From the NCBI RefSeq assembly GCF_014646895.1, contig NZ_BMOD01000001.1, positions 243,172 through 307,171 on the forward strand: 64,000 nt of DNA, in the 5' to 3' direction. The stretch is from Deinococcus roseus (GTDB lineage Bacteria > Deinococcota > Deinococci > Deinococcales > Deinococcaceae). The number at the start of each line of letters is the position of its first letter. Positions within the stretch are counted from its first letter, which is position 1. The notes below the pieces were generated by a model, which worked only from the letters and a program-made list of their open reading frames with translations, was not told the origin of the DNA and did no database searches. Positions 1 to 7,545 of this stretch are shown one piece after another. The position numbers and the translations under genes were made by a program.

Positions 1-251
1 GCACAACTCTGGGCAGCCTGCAAACTGGGGAAGCGGCTGGGCCACACCTGACACAGCCGTTTGGCTGAGTAATTCAGATTTTCTTCCTGTGGAACCAGTC
101 CAGACTCTGCAGTGAGCTGGGCCAGCCAGTGGGCCAACCTCAAGGTGGTGTTGATGCCGTACTGGTCTGCAGCGTGCTGCAGCTTGGCTGCAGTGACATC
201 GGGCTGCTTCAGGTTGGGGTTGAGGGCCTGAATCAGGGCTTTGGTGATCAT
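1..251 (-). CDS. GH19 chitinase/endolysin-like protein (5' part only)
   Basis: Reading the minus strand from ATG at 249-251 gives MITKALIQALNPNLKQPDVT followed by AAKLQHAADQYGINTTLRLA, HWLAQLTAESGLVPQEENLN and YSAKRLCQVWPSRFPS. The stretch with AQLTAESG and EENLNYSAKRL is the start of the lysozyme-like fold of family 19 glycoside hydrolases, which includes chitinases and phage or bacterial endolysins that cut chitin or peptidoglycan. The catalytic glutamate would be in this part (LTAESG) and the rest lies beyond the window edge. A strong ribosome site GAGGAGG sits a few bases upstream of the ATG. It is the only gene in the window with a phage flavour and lies on the 3' side of a tRNA gene. 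Substrate cannot be told from this fragment. Confidence 0.75.
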   Translation of the reverse strand, partial: MITKALIQALNPNLKQPDVTAAKLQHAADQYGINTTLRLAHWLAQLTAESGLVPQEENLNYSAKRLCQVWPSRFPSLQAAQSC

Positions 252-503
252 GCTAGATGCCTCCTCATGCGGCGCTGCTGGAAATGGGATGCAAGTTCAA
301 TATGCCCTGGATGCGTATTGGGCCGGGTGATACACCTCAGTTTAGGACAGCACCGGGGGGCATTCATAAGTGATAACCCCTAGCAAAAATTCAGGGGTTT
401 CAGCAGGGAAACCCCCCAAAAGGCCAGAGCGCACATCTGATCAGCGGGGCCGCTTTGCAGACGCTGCCCTTTCTGGCTGCACTTTGGCTGCACTCTGTCA
501 CCA

Positions 504-532
504 CAAAGCAAACACCCCACCTTTCGGTGGGG
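504..532 (-). terminator. Intrinsic terminator after tRNA-Ser
   Basis: On the minus strand CCCCACC, loop GAAA, GGTGGGG (515-532) is followed by TGTTTGCTTTG. It lies 9 bases past the tRNA 3' end, so it most likely ends the tRNA transcript. A second, weaker hairpin (AACCCCT 375-381 with AGGGGTT 393-399) lies further on. The rest of 252-503 shows no gene. Confidence 0.7.
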
Positions 533-540
533 CTGCATTC

Positions 541-630
541 TGGCGGAGAGAGCGGGATTCGAACCCGCGGTAAGTGTTACCCTACACACGCTTTCCAGGC
601 GTGCCCCTTCAACCGCTCGGGCACCTCTCC
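541..630 (-). tRNA. tRNA-Ser(GGA)
   Basis: The minus strand folds as a class II tRNA: acceptor GGAGAGG pairing with TCTCTCC (one G-U), D arm with CCCGAGCGGTTGAAGGGG, anticodon arm CGC-CTGGAAA-GCG giving anticodon GGA, a long variable arm, T arm GCGGGTTCGAATCCCGC, discriminator G and an encoded CCA (541-543). The long variable arm and GGA anticodon assign serine (UCC/UCU codons). Confidence 0.95.
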
Positions 631-731
631 CTGGGAGTTTGTCCCAAGCTTTCGTCTCGGGAACGGAATAGATTGTATCACTTTTTCTAGAAAATGCTAG
701 AGGGTGCGCGGGGACATTTCTCTCTGCATCT

Positions 732-754
732 AATATATATTTTAAATGCATATT
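732..754. promoter_or_regulatory. NsrR-like palindrome before flavohemoglobin
   Basis: A 23-bp interrupted palindrome centred on 743, with arms AATAT-N2-ATTT and AAAT-N2-ATATT (only the pairs 737/749 and 738/748 fail). It resembles the NsrR nitric-oxide repressor site, whose core is ATTT-N-AAAT flanked by AT-rich arms. It lies immediately before the ribosome site of the hmp gene, where a repressor would block transcription. Assignment to NsrR is inference; no nsrR gene is in the window. Confidence 0.55.
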
Positions 755-770
755 CATGACGGAGGACCAC

Positions 771-1988
771 ATGCTGACCGCCCCACAACTTCACCTCATC
801 AAAGCCACAGTTCCCGTGCTCAAACAACACGGAACCACCATCACCAGCCACTTCTACCGCCGCATGTTTGCCCGGCATCCAGAATTGCAGAACGTTTTCA
901 ATTTGACCCACCAGCAAACCGGAGCACAGTCCCGCAGCCTGGCTGCTTCGGTGCTGGCTTACGCAGAATTCCTGGACCAGCCTGAATTTCTGTCCGGCAT
1001 GGTGGCCCGCATTGCCCACAAACACGCCAGTCTGGATGTCCTGGCCGAACACTATCCCATTGTGGGCGAAAACCTGCTGGCTGCCATTCAGGAAGTGCTG
1101 GGAGATGCTGCCACACCTGAAATTCTGGACGCCTGGGGTGCAGCTTATGGGATCCTGGCAGACATCATGATTGGTGTGGAAAAAAACCTTTATCAGGCTG
1201 CTCCCTGGGAAGGGTTCAAAGCCTTTCAGGTGGTCCAGAAGGTGCAGGAAAGTGCCCAGATTGTTTCTCTGCACCTCAAACCGCTTGATGGCACTTCCAT
1301 TGCGCCCTTCAAACCTGGTCAGTATGTCAGTGTGCGCCTGAAAACCGAACACATGCCCTACACCCAGATTCGCCAGTACAGCCTCTCTGATGCCCCAGGC
1401 AAGGACACCCTGCGCATCAGTGTCAAGCGTGAACTGGCCCCCCAGGGCAGCTTTGATTTGCAAGATGGCCTGCTCTCCAACCTGCTCCATGACCACATTC
1501 AGGTGGGAGATGCGCTGGATGTGCACGCTCCCATGGGAGATTTTGTCTTGCAAGAACGGGGCCGCCCTGTGGTGTTGTTGGCAGGTGGAGTGGGCATCAC
1601 TCCCCTCTTGAGCATGGCCAAAGCTGCAAAAACCAGCGAGGTGCACCTGCTGCAGTTCGTGATGAAAAAAGCAGACCATACCTTCAGAGATGAACTCTCT
1701 GCCCTGCAAGTCGAAAACCCACAGGTTCAGGTGACCGTGTTTTACACCGAAGTGGGAGCAGATGAGCTTCTGGGCATTGACCACCAGGACACGGGCCTGA
1801 TCTCCACAGAGAAACTTCTGAAACATGTCCCCCTGGACGCAGATTTTTATTATTGTGGTCCGGCAGGCTTTATGCAGGCTGTGGAAAGCATTCTGGATGA
1901 TTTGCAGGTTCCAGCAGCCCGGCGTTTCTTTGAAGCTTTCAGCCCCACCCAGGATTTCAAAGTGGGAGAAGTCCAGCTCCAGGGCTGA
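771..1988 (+). CDS. hmp: Flavohemoglobin, nitric oxide dioxygenase
   Basis: A 405-residue flavohemoglobin that oxidises nitric oxide to nitrate with O2 and NAD(P)H in the cytoplasm. Residues 1-140 are the globin domain: the distal pair Tyr29 and Gln53, proximal His85 and Tyr95 fall at the same numbers as in E. coli Hmp. The middle is a ferredoxin-reductase-type FAD domain with RQYSLS, and the C-terminal NAD domain has GGVGITPLLSM and YYCGPAGFM. I chose ATG 771 over the in-frame ATG at 756 because GGAGG lies 5 bases upstream of it and the residue numbering then matches the family exactly. The palindrome at 732-754 suggests induction by nitrosative stress. The gene stands alone. Confidence 0.95.
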   Translation: MLTAPQLHLIKATVPVLKQHGTTITSHFYRRMFARHPELQNVFNLTHQQTGAQSRSLAASVLAYAEFLDQPEFLSGMVARIAHKHASLDVLAEHYPIVGENLLAAIQEVLGDAATPEILDAWGAAYGILADIMIGVEKNLYQAAPWEGFKAFQVVQKVQESAQIVSLHLKPLDGTSIAPFKPGQYVSVRLKTEHMPYTQIRQYSLSDAPGKDTLRISVKRELAPQGSFDLQDGLLSNLLHDHIQVGDALDVHAPMGDFVLQERGRPVVLLAGGVGITPLLSMAKAAKTSEVHLLQFVMKKADHTFRDELSALQVENPQVQVTVFYTEVGADELLGIDHQDTGLISTEKLLKHVPLDADFYYCGPAGFMQAVESILDDLQVPAARRFFEAFSPTQDFKVGEVQLQG

Positions 1989-2335
1989 TTTGCAGAGCAA
2001 AACCAGGGAAAACCCCTGATCAACCCCATACCTCAAAAAATTCAGTTTAAACTCGGTTTTTTTTCTTGTTCCAGAGGATGAAAATCTTCTGGTTTATTTT
2101 TTTGTCTCTTGACAATTTCGTCTTTTTAATGGCATCAATAAAGGCAGGTTCTGAAATTCAGCAGGACCTTGCGCCAGAGGAAGTCCGCAGAATTGTGATC
2201 TACCCAAGCAAAAATCGTCCCTCTGTGGGATTGCTCATAGATTTATCGCCGCAATCATCAAATTCTAAATGTTGGTTCTGGTGCGGCTTAAAAAAGATGA
2301 CTTTATGAACCAGCATTTCAAGTGAGGAGCAGGAC
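1989..2335. other. Intergenic spacer, no gene recognised
   Basis: AT-rich spacer between hmp and the GH13 gene. A TTGACA at 2109-2114 could be a -35 box, but no convincing -10 box follows at the usual distance. The open frame 2066-2308 has no recognisable protein features and no ribosome site, so I do not call it. A T-run near 2057-2065 is not preceded by a good hairpin. Confidence 0.5.
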
Positions 2336-4174
2336 ATGACTTTAACAGAAGAAAAAGCCTCCCGATCCGCCCGCAAAAAGACAGAAATTTCCCCAGTCCC
2401 AGGCATGGGGGCCATTCCCACCCCAGACGGGGTGAGTTTCCGGGTGTGGGCACCCAACGCCACTGCCGTGTGCGTGGGTGGAGATTTCAACAACTGGAAC
2501 AAAACCGAGCACCGCCTCGCCAAAGAAAAAAACGGTTTCTGGTCGATTTTTGTGCCTGGGGTCAAACCCGGAGCCACCTACAAATTCAGAATCAAAAACA
2601 AGGGTTTTGATGCCTGGAAAATGGACCCCTACGCCCGCGAAGTCACCAGTTCTGTTGGAGAATGCGTGGTTTACGATCCCACCTTTGACTGGGGCGACCT
2701 CAAAGAATACCGGGTTCCAGCCTGGAATGAAATGATCATCTATGAACTCCACGTGGGCACCTTCAATGCGCCCGAAGGGCAACGCGGCAATTTCGATTCT
2801 GCTGCAGAAAAACTGGATTACCTCTCGGACCTGGGGGTCAACACCCTCCTGATCATGCCGCCCATGGAGTTTGCCGGAGACATCTCCTGGGGATACAACC
2901 CCGCCCATCCTTTTGCTGTGGAAGGGGCTTATGGGGGCCCCAATGCCCTCAAACGCTTCGTGAAAGCCGCCCACGAGAAAGGCATTGCCGTGCTGATCGA
3001 TGTGGTCTACAACCACTTCGGACCTTCAGACCTCGACCTCTGGCAATTTGACGGCTGGAGCGAAAACGGCAAGGGTGGCATCTACTTCTACAACGACTGG
3101 CGTTCTTCTACACCCTGGGGAGACACCCGCCCGGATTATGGCCGCGAAGAGGTGCGCCAGTACATCCGCGACAACGCCCTGATGTGGCTGGAAGAATTCC
3201 AGATGGACGGCCTGCGTTTCGATGCCACCGCCTACATCCGCAACGTGCAGAGCAACGAAAACCCCGGAGATGACCTGGAAGAAGGCTGGGGACTCTTGCG
3301 CTGGATCAACGATGAAATTGAAGCAAGACAGCCCTGGAAAATCACCATTGCAGAAGATTTGCGGGGCAATGCCCTGGTGACCGCCCCCACTTCAGAAGGC
3401 GGCCTGGGCTTCGATGCCCAGTGGGATTCTGGATTTGTACACCCTGTGCGCGAAGCCCTGATCGTGCAGGAAGACCTGCACCGCAACACCCAGGCTGTGG
3501 CCAATGCTGTGCTCAACTGCTACAACGGAGAGGCTTTCAGTCGGGTGGTCTACACCGAATCCCACGATGAAGTCGCCAACGGTCATGCCCGTGTTCCCGA
3601 AGAAATCTGGCCCAACAATGCTGCCAACTATTACGCCAAAAAACGCTCCACGCTGGGGGCCTGCATCACCTTCACCTCTCCTGGCATTCCCATGGTGTTC
3701 CAGGGTCAGGAAATGCTCACCGCAGGCTGGTTTGACGACAGCAATGTGATGGACTGGTCTCTGGCAGACAACTTCAAGGGCATCACCCAGATGTACCGGG
3801 ACCTCAAGCAGCTCAGGCAAAACGCTTACGGGCACACTGCGGGCCTCAAAGGTCCGAATGTGGTGGTGCACCGGGTGGACATTGAGAAGAAAATGCTGGC
3901 CTACCACCGCTTCGATCAGGGGGGTCCCAAAGACGACGTGATCGTGGTGGTCAACCTGTCGGGTCAAACCCTGGAGAACTTCGAAATTGGCTTCCCCAGA
4001 GAGGGCCTGTGGCGCACCCGTTTTCACTCCGACTGGGAAGGATATGACAGCGAATTCACCAACGTGTTCAGCCACGATGTGGACGCAGAAGAAGCCGAAA
4101 TGGACGGGATGCCTTTCAAGGGCAGCGTGGCTGTGGGACCTTACAGCACCATCATCCTGTCCCAGGATGAGTAA
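2336..4174 (+). CDS. GH13 alpha-glucan enzyme with CBM48 domain
   Basis: A 612-residue enzyme of the alpha-amylase superfamily acting on alpha-1,4/1,6-glucan. Residues about 23-105 form a CBM48-type starch-binding module (VSFRVWAPNA, GGDFNNW), followed by the catalytic barrel. The expected catalytic residues are Asp296 in GLRFDATAY (nucleophile), Glu340 in TIAEDLRG (acid/base) and Asp411 in ESHDEVANG. The domain order and the ESHDEVANG motif are closest to glucan branching enzymes and trehalohydrolases; the exact reaction is not settled by the sequence, and glycogen branching is the best guess. The length is shorter than typical GlgB (over 700). GAGGAG lies before the ATG and there is no signal peptide, so it is cytoplasmic. 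Its last 8 bases overlap the deaminase gene. Confidence 0.85.
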   Translation: MTLTEEKASRSARKKTEISPVPGMGAIPTPDGVSFRVWAPNATAVCVGGDFNNWNKTEHRLAKEKNGFWSIFVPGVKPGATYKFRIKNKGFDAWKMDPYAREVTSSVGECVVYDPTFDWGDLKEYRVPAWNEMIIYELHVGTFNAPEGQRGNFDSAAEKLDYLSDLGVNTLLIMPPMEFAGDISWGYNPAHPFAVEGAYGGPNALKRFVKAAHEKGIAVLIDVVYNHFGPSDLDLWQFDGWSENGKGGIYFYNDWRSSTPWGDTRPDYGREEVRQYIRDNALMWLEEFQMDGLRFDATAYIRNVQSNENPGDDLEEGWGLLRWINDEIEARQPWKITIAEDLRGNALVTAPTSEGGLGFDAQWDSGFVHPVREALIVQEDLHRNTQAVANAVLNCYNGEAFSRVVYTESHDEVANGHARVPEEIWPNNAANYYAKKRSTLGACITFTSPGIPMVFQGQEMLTAGWFDDSNVMDWSLADNFKGITQMYRDLKQLRQNAYGHTAGLKGPNVVVHRVDIEKKMLAYHRFDQGGPKDDVIVVVNLSGQTLENFEIGFPREGLWRTRFHSDWEGYDSEFTNVFSHDVDAEEAEMDGMPFKGSVAVGPYSTIILSQDE

Positions 4175-4709
4175 AGTCCGCCCAGAGGACCGCCCCTTCT
4201 TGATGCGCACCCTGGAACTTGCCAGGGAAAGCGTTGAGAAGGGGTCCTCCCCCATTGGTTGTGTGGTTGTGAACGGTCAGGGCCAGATCATTGCAGAGGG
4301 CCGCAACCGGGCACATGAACCCTGGCCAGACCATCCCCACGAGGTGGCAGATTCCAGTTTCGCCCATGCCGAGATGGTGGCCTTCTACCGTCTGGGACGG
4401 ATTGAGAAACCAGAGGAGTGCACCCTGTACTCCTCTCTGGAACCCTGCCTGATGTGTGGAGGGGCCATCGGAATGGTGCAACTCGCCCGTGTGGTGTGGG
4501 CCTGCGATGACCCCTGGGGCGGGTCTGGACGCCTGATCAAATGGGACATGCATCCGGCCTATGAAAAAACCGAGGTGGTTCCGCATCCTTTTGAAGATCT
4601 GGAGCAGGAAGCCACAAAACTGTTTGCACCCGAAGCCAGAAAGGCTTACCCAGCAGAAGGCTGGGAGGCCTGGATCAAAAGGTACCCGGAGACGGCAGAG
4701 CTGTCATAG
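4167..4709 (+). CDS. Nucleoside/base deaminase (CMP/dCMP deaminase fold)
   Basis: A 180-residue zinc deaminase. The motifs are His67-Ala68-Glu69 (HAEM) and Cys94-x-x-Cys97 (EPCLMCGGA), the zinc ligands and proton shuttle of the cytidine/guanine/tRNA-adenosine deaminase superfamily. The residues after the PCxxC motif (MVQLARVVWACDDPWGG) resemble guanine deaminases and TadA-like proteins, but the substrate is not certain. The ATG lies inside the end of the GH13 gene (8-bp overlap, ATGAGTAA), so the two are likely translationally coupled although no metabolic link is obvious. Ends just before a strong bidirectional terminator. Confidence 0.85.
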   Translation: MSKVRPEDRPFLMRTLELARESVEKGSSPIGCVVVNGQGQIIAEGRNRAHEPWPDHPHEVADSSFAHAEMVAFYRLGRIEKPEECTLYSSLEPCLMCGGAIGMVQLARVVWACDDPWGGSGRLIKWDMHPAYEKTEVVPHPFEDLEQEATKLFAPEARKAYPAEGWEAWIKRYPETAELS

Positions 4710-4725
4710 ACCTGCTGTCTTGAAA

Positions 4726-4756
4726 AGACCAGAGCCTTCAAAGCTCTGGTCTCTTT
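4726..4756. terminator. Bidirectional terminator between deaminase and metX
   Basis: AGACCAGAGC (4726-4735) pairs with GCTCTGGTCT (4743-4752), a 10-bp perfect stem with a T-rich tail on the plus side and A/T-rich flank on the other. It sits between two convergent genes. Confidence 0.85.
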
Positions 4757-4763
4757 GTGCTGT

Positions 4764-5816
4764 TCATTTCTGCAGGAATTCCAGCAACCTGAGGTTCAAC
4801 GGTTCATCCTCAATCAGGAAGGCATCGTGACCGTGTGGGCTCTGCAGTTCCCAGTATTCGCTGTTCTTCATTTGTGCCGCCACCTGCCGCACTTCACTGG
4901 CAGGATAAAGGATGTCGGTGGAGATGCCCACCAGCAAAGTGGGCACGGTGTTGCGCCGCAATTCATCGTCGGTCACCTCAAAGAGGTCCATGGCCTGGGT
5001 GATCAAGAGGTAGGTGTTGGCATCAAAGCGCTTGAGCAGTTTTTCCCCGTGGTACTCCAGATAGGTCTGGATGGCGCTCTGGTTGGGATTGAATTTGGAC
5101 TGCCCGCCCTGTGTCATCTGGTAGGACTCCGGGCTGCGGTAACTGATCATGGCGATCTGGCGGGCGATGGCCAGACCGTGGGGTTGCTCCTGGTACTTGC
5201 CGCCTTTCCATTCAGGATCGCTGGTGATGGCGTTGCGCTGGGAGACATTGAAGCTCTTGGCCCAGGCACTGTGGCGGGCAGGTGCACCAATGATGATGGC
5301 TTTCTTCAGGCACTCAGGATAGCTTCTGACCCATTCCAGGGCCTGCATGCCGCCCATGCTGCCCCCAATGACGGTCAATTTTTTGACGCCAAGGTCTTTG
5401 ATCAGTTCTTTTTGCACCCGCACCATGTCATGGATGGTGATGGGGTCCAGCCCGATTTCTTTGGGACCAGAGGTTCCTGAACACCCCCCCAGCACGTTGG
5501 AACACACGATGAAGTGCTTTGTGGGGTCCAGGGTCTTCCCTTCCCCGAACATGTCTGCCCACCAGCGGTGCACGGCACTGGTGCCGGTGAGGGCATGGCA
5601 GACCAGAATGGCATTGTCTTTTTCGGCGTTGAGGGTGCCGTAGGTGTGGTAACCCACCCGGATGTTGCTGAGGATGCGGCCAGAATCCAGAATCAGAGGT
5701 GCTTTCTCAAAGAACCACTTGTAACTGGGCGTGATGGTGTAGTCGTGCTGACTTTTGGCGACGAACGTAAACGGGATGGCTCCCTCATCGGTTTCGAAAG
5801 CGAACTCGAAGCGCAT
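4764..5816 (-). CDS. metX: Homoserine O-acetyltransferase
   Basis: A 350-residue alpha/beta hydrolase that activates homoserine with an acyl-CoA for methionine synthesis. Features: HALTGTSAV, the nucleophile elbow GGSMGG with Ser153, GISTDILYP with the acid Asp, and HGHDAFLIE with the catalytic His, all in family order. Whether acetyl or succinyl is used cannot be read with certainty, but the sequence looks like MetX of the acetyl type. The ribosome site GGAGGGGAG precedes the ATG. A SAM-I riboswitch and terminator lie in the leader (5861-6032), so it should be shut down when S-adenosylmethionine is plentiful. No metY or other methionine gene is adjacent. Confidence 0.95.
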   Translation of the reverse strand: MRFEFAFETDEGAIPFTFVAKSQHDYTITPSYKWFFEKAPLILDSGRILSNIRVGYHTYGTLNAEKDNAILVCHALTGTSAVHRWWADMFGEGKTLDPTKHFIVCSNVLGGCSGTSGPKEIGLDPITIHDMVRVQKELIKDLGVKKLTVIGGSMGGMQALEWVRSYPECLKKAIIIGAPARHSAWAKSFNVSQRNAITSDPEWKGGKYQEQPHGLAIARQIAMISYRSPESYQMTQGGQSKFNPNQSAIQTYLEYHGEKLLKRFDANTYLLITQAMDLFEVTDDELRRNTVPTLLVGISTDILYPASEVRQVAAQMKNSEYWELQSPHGHDAFLIEDEPLNLRLLEFLQK

Positions 5817-5856
5817 GTGCTCCCCTCCAGGAGAAAAGAGTGTTGATCTGCGGGGG

Positions 5857-5895
5857 AACTAAAGATTCCCCCTCTCGTGGTGTTGAGAAGGGGAA
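5857..5895 (-). terminator. Riboswitch expression-platform terminator of metX
   Basis: In the RNA, UUCCCCUUCUC (5885-5895) pairs with GAGAGGGGGAA (5866-5876), one U-G wobble, and is followed by UCUUUAGUU. It lies between the SAM aptamer and metX, as expected for transcription attenuation. The following GUUCCCCC could also pair with the metX ribosome site GGAGGGGA, giving a second level of control. Confidence 0.7.
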
Positions 5896-5913
5896 ATGGT
5901 GGTTTACGCCCTT

Positions 5914-6032
5914 CTCTTATCGTCCCCGAATGGGACCATCGTGGTCTTTCGGGCTGGTGAGCACCGTACCGTGATGGAGGTCGGTTGCTGCGGCGTTGCG
6001 GGCCAGTTCCCTGCGCCGACTCTGGATAAGAG
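5914..6032 (-). ncRNA. SAM-I (S-box) riboswitch
   Basis: The minus strand begins CTCTTATCCAGAGTCGGCG, continues with AGGGAACTGGCCC and ACGCCGCAGCAACC, and closes with GACGATAAGAG. P1 is CTCTTAT (rc of 6026-6032) with ATAAGAG (rc of 5914-5920). These are the conserved S-box elements (ATCCAGAG, the P2 kink-turn GGCAACC-like segment, the variable P4 GGTGC/GAAAG region). It senses S-adenosylmethionine and sits directly ahead of metX. Confidence 0.93.
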
Positions 6033-6059
6033 TCGCCTGTGTCTCACAGGCTAAATGTC

Positions 6060-6089
6060 AGTGTATCGGGTCTCTGGGGGCAGTGTCAA
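6060..6089 (-). promoter_or_regulatory. Promoter of the metX transcript
   Basis: On the minus strand TTGACA (rc of 6084-6089), an 18-bp spacer and TACACT (rc of 6060-6065) lie about 28 bases before the riboswitch. This is the most canonical sigma-70 type promoter in the window. Confidence 0.75.
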
Positions 6090-6213
6090 CTTCTGGGCTT
6101 TGCTGGTGTTTTGCTGCTGTGCTGTTGCTCGATCTGGATTGTTACAAACATGACAGCAACCTCAAAGCCTGCTGTCTGATGGGATTCTCATGCTGGTTGC
6201 TTAATTTGATACC

Positions 6214-7419
6214 GTGAAACCTTATTTGTTGCCTGTTCTACTGATCACTGGATGTTTGCTCACTGGATGTCAAACCATCGCCCCCAAAACCCCTGAAGCT
6301 GTCCTGGCAGACAAAACCAGCCAGCTGGTCATTCAGCACAAACTGCCCTCCCTGAGCATCACCCTGTTCAATGAAAAAGCCATATTGCAGCAGTCTGCCA
6401 AAGGGGTGCGCAAATACGGCTCTCCTGAAGAAGTCACCTTGCAGGATGTGCACCACCTGGGGTCCATCACCAAATCCATGACCGCCACCCTGATTGCCAC
6501 GTATGTGGAAAGCCACAAACTGTCTTTCCAGAGCAAACTCAAGGAGCTGTTGCCAGACACAGAAATGCGGGAAGAATACCAGAACATCACCATCGACCAG
6601 TTGCTGTCCCACCGCTCAGGCATTGTGGATGACCTGGAGCCCCAGCCCGGGTGGTGGGATGCCAGCATTCCTCTGGCCACCCGCAAAGCCGACTTCATCA
6701 AGGACCTGCTGCAAACCCCTCTGAAGCATGCCCCTGGGACTGCTTTTGAATATTCCAATCCAGGCTATGCCCTGCTGGCTGCCATTCTTGAGAAAGTGGG
6801 CAAGAAACCTTTTGAAACCCTGATTGAGACACAGCTTTTCAACCCCCTGCACATGAAAGGGTGCAGCATGGGTTACACCTGGGACGTCTCCAGCGTTTCA
6901 CAACCCTGGCCCCATGTGCTGCAAGCGGGAGTCCCTGTGCCTGTTCCACCAGTGTATCCCACACAGGAAAACAATCTGGTGGTGGCGGGCAACACCGAGG
7001 TGATCGATGGCGCAGACAATGTGCGCTGCCCGATGTCCGATCTGGTGTTGTATGGTCAGGCCCACATGAACGGTGAAAATGGCAAGAATGGCTTCTTGAA
7101 AGCCTCCACCTTTCAGGAGCTTCACAAGGACCATTACGGTGACCAGTATGGTTATGGCTGGGTGGTCAACAAGACCGACAGTGGAGAGCTGGTGCTGGGC
7201 CATGATGGCAGCAACACCCTCAATTACGCTTCTCTGATCCTCATTCCTGCTTTTGAGCTGGGCACTGTGGGGGTCAGCAACATCGGCGGGGATGAAGCCC
7301 AGAAAGCCATCTATGCAGGCATGACCCAGGCCTTTCAACTGGGCCCCAGCGGCCACCAGCAATTGAAACCCGCAGAGGTGCAACAGGGGTTCAGACAGCG
7401 GGGTTCGGGGCTGCACTGA
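6214..7419 (+). CDS. Class C beta-lactamase/penicillin-binding-like lipoprotein
   Basis: A 401-residue serine hydrolase of the beta-lactamase superfamily (Pfam Beta-lactamase), anchored as a lipoprotein: residues 1-18 are a signal peptide and LTGC19 is the lipobox. The active site is Ser84-Ile-Thr-Lys87 in HLGSITKSM, with YSNPGY as the Tyr-x-Asn motif and GHDGSN as the third motif. Family members are DD-peptidases, esterases or beta-lactamases; the substrate is not readable. The start is GTG 6214: no ribosome site, but TAATTT ends exactly 6 bases before it, the leaderless arrangement seen repeatedly here. Monocistronic between the metX promoter and the purH riboswitch. Confidence 0.85.
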   Translation: MKPYLLPVLLITGCLLTGCQTIAPKTPEAVLADKTSQLVIQHKLPSLSITLFNEKAILQQSAKGVRKYGSPEEVTLQDVHHLGSITKSMTATLIATYVESHKLSFQSKLKELLPDTEMREEYQNITIDQLLSHRSGIVDDLEPQPGWWDASIPLATRKADFIKDLLQTPLKHAPGTAFEYSNPGYALLAAILEKVGKKPFETLIETQLFNPLHMKGCSMGYTWDVSSVSQPWPHVLQAGVPVPVPPVYPTQENNLVVAGNTEVIDGADNVRCPMSDLVLYGQAHMNGENGKNGFLKASTFQELHKDHYGDQYGYGWVVNKTDSGELVLGHDGSNTLNYASLILIPAFELGTVGVSNIGGDEAQKAIYAGMTQAFQLGPSGHQQLKPAEVQQGFRQRGSGLH

Positions 7420-7432
7420 ATTCTGGTACACT
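7404..7432 (+). promoter_or_regulatory. Probable promoter of the purH operon
   Basis: TGGTACACT (7424-7432) is an extended -10 box about 11 bases before the ZTP aptamer. The -35 region is weak, which is tolerated with an extended -10. It overlaps the end of the preceding gene. Confidence 0.5.
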
Positions 7433-7443
7433 GGTAAAGCTTG

Positions 7444-7514
7444 TTGCGGTGACTGGCGCAGCGTGGAGTACCACGGGGAAGCCGCAGCGTTGGAGTGCCG
7501 CACGCCTGGGCGAA
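7444..7514 (+). ncRNA. ZTP (pfl) riboswitch
   Basis: The leader of purH carries the two conserved halves of the pfl/ZTP aptamer: GGTGACTGGCGCAG and TACCACGGGGAAG in the first part, a variable linker, then GCCGCACGCCTGGGC. It binds the purine intermediate ZMP/ZTP and turns on genes for AICAR formylation and folate one-carbon supply. The downstream genes purH and folD are classic members of this regulon. The spacing to the purH ribosome site (AGGAGGG at 7533-7539) is short, so control may be at translation or by a hairpin there. Confidence 0.92.
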
Positions 7515-7545
7515 GAAGCTTTGTGATCCCATAGGAGGGCTTTTC

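Noticed and set aside
687..2036. A 449-codon frame antisense to hmp
   Set aside because: Same shadow effect; the plus strand carries flavohemoglobin with all active-site residues.
2066..2308. Short frame between hmp and the GH13 gene
   Set aside because: No ribosome site, hydrophobic start not followed by a recognisable protein, and it ends inside the upstream region of the next gene.
2336..4174. Firm assignment as glycogen branching enzyme GlgB
   Set aside because: Length and some motifs differ from classical GlgB; kept as a GH13 enzyme with CBM48 only.
4755..5480. Plus-strand frame over metX
   Set aside because: Antisense to a complete homoserine acetyltransferase with its riboswitch.
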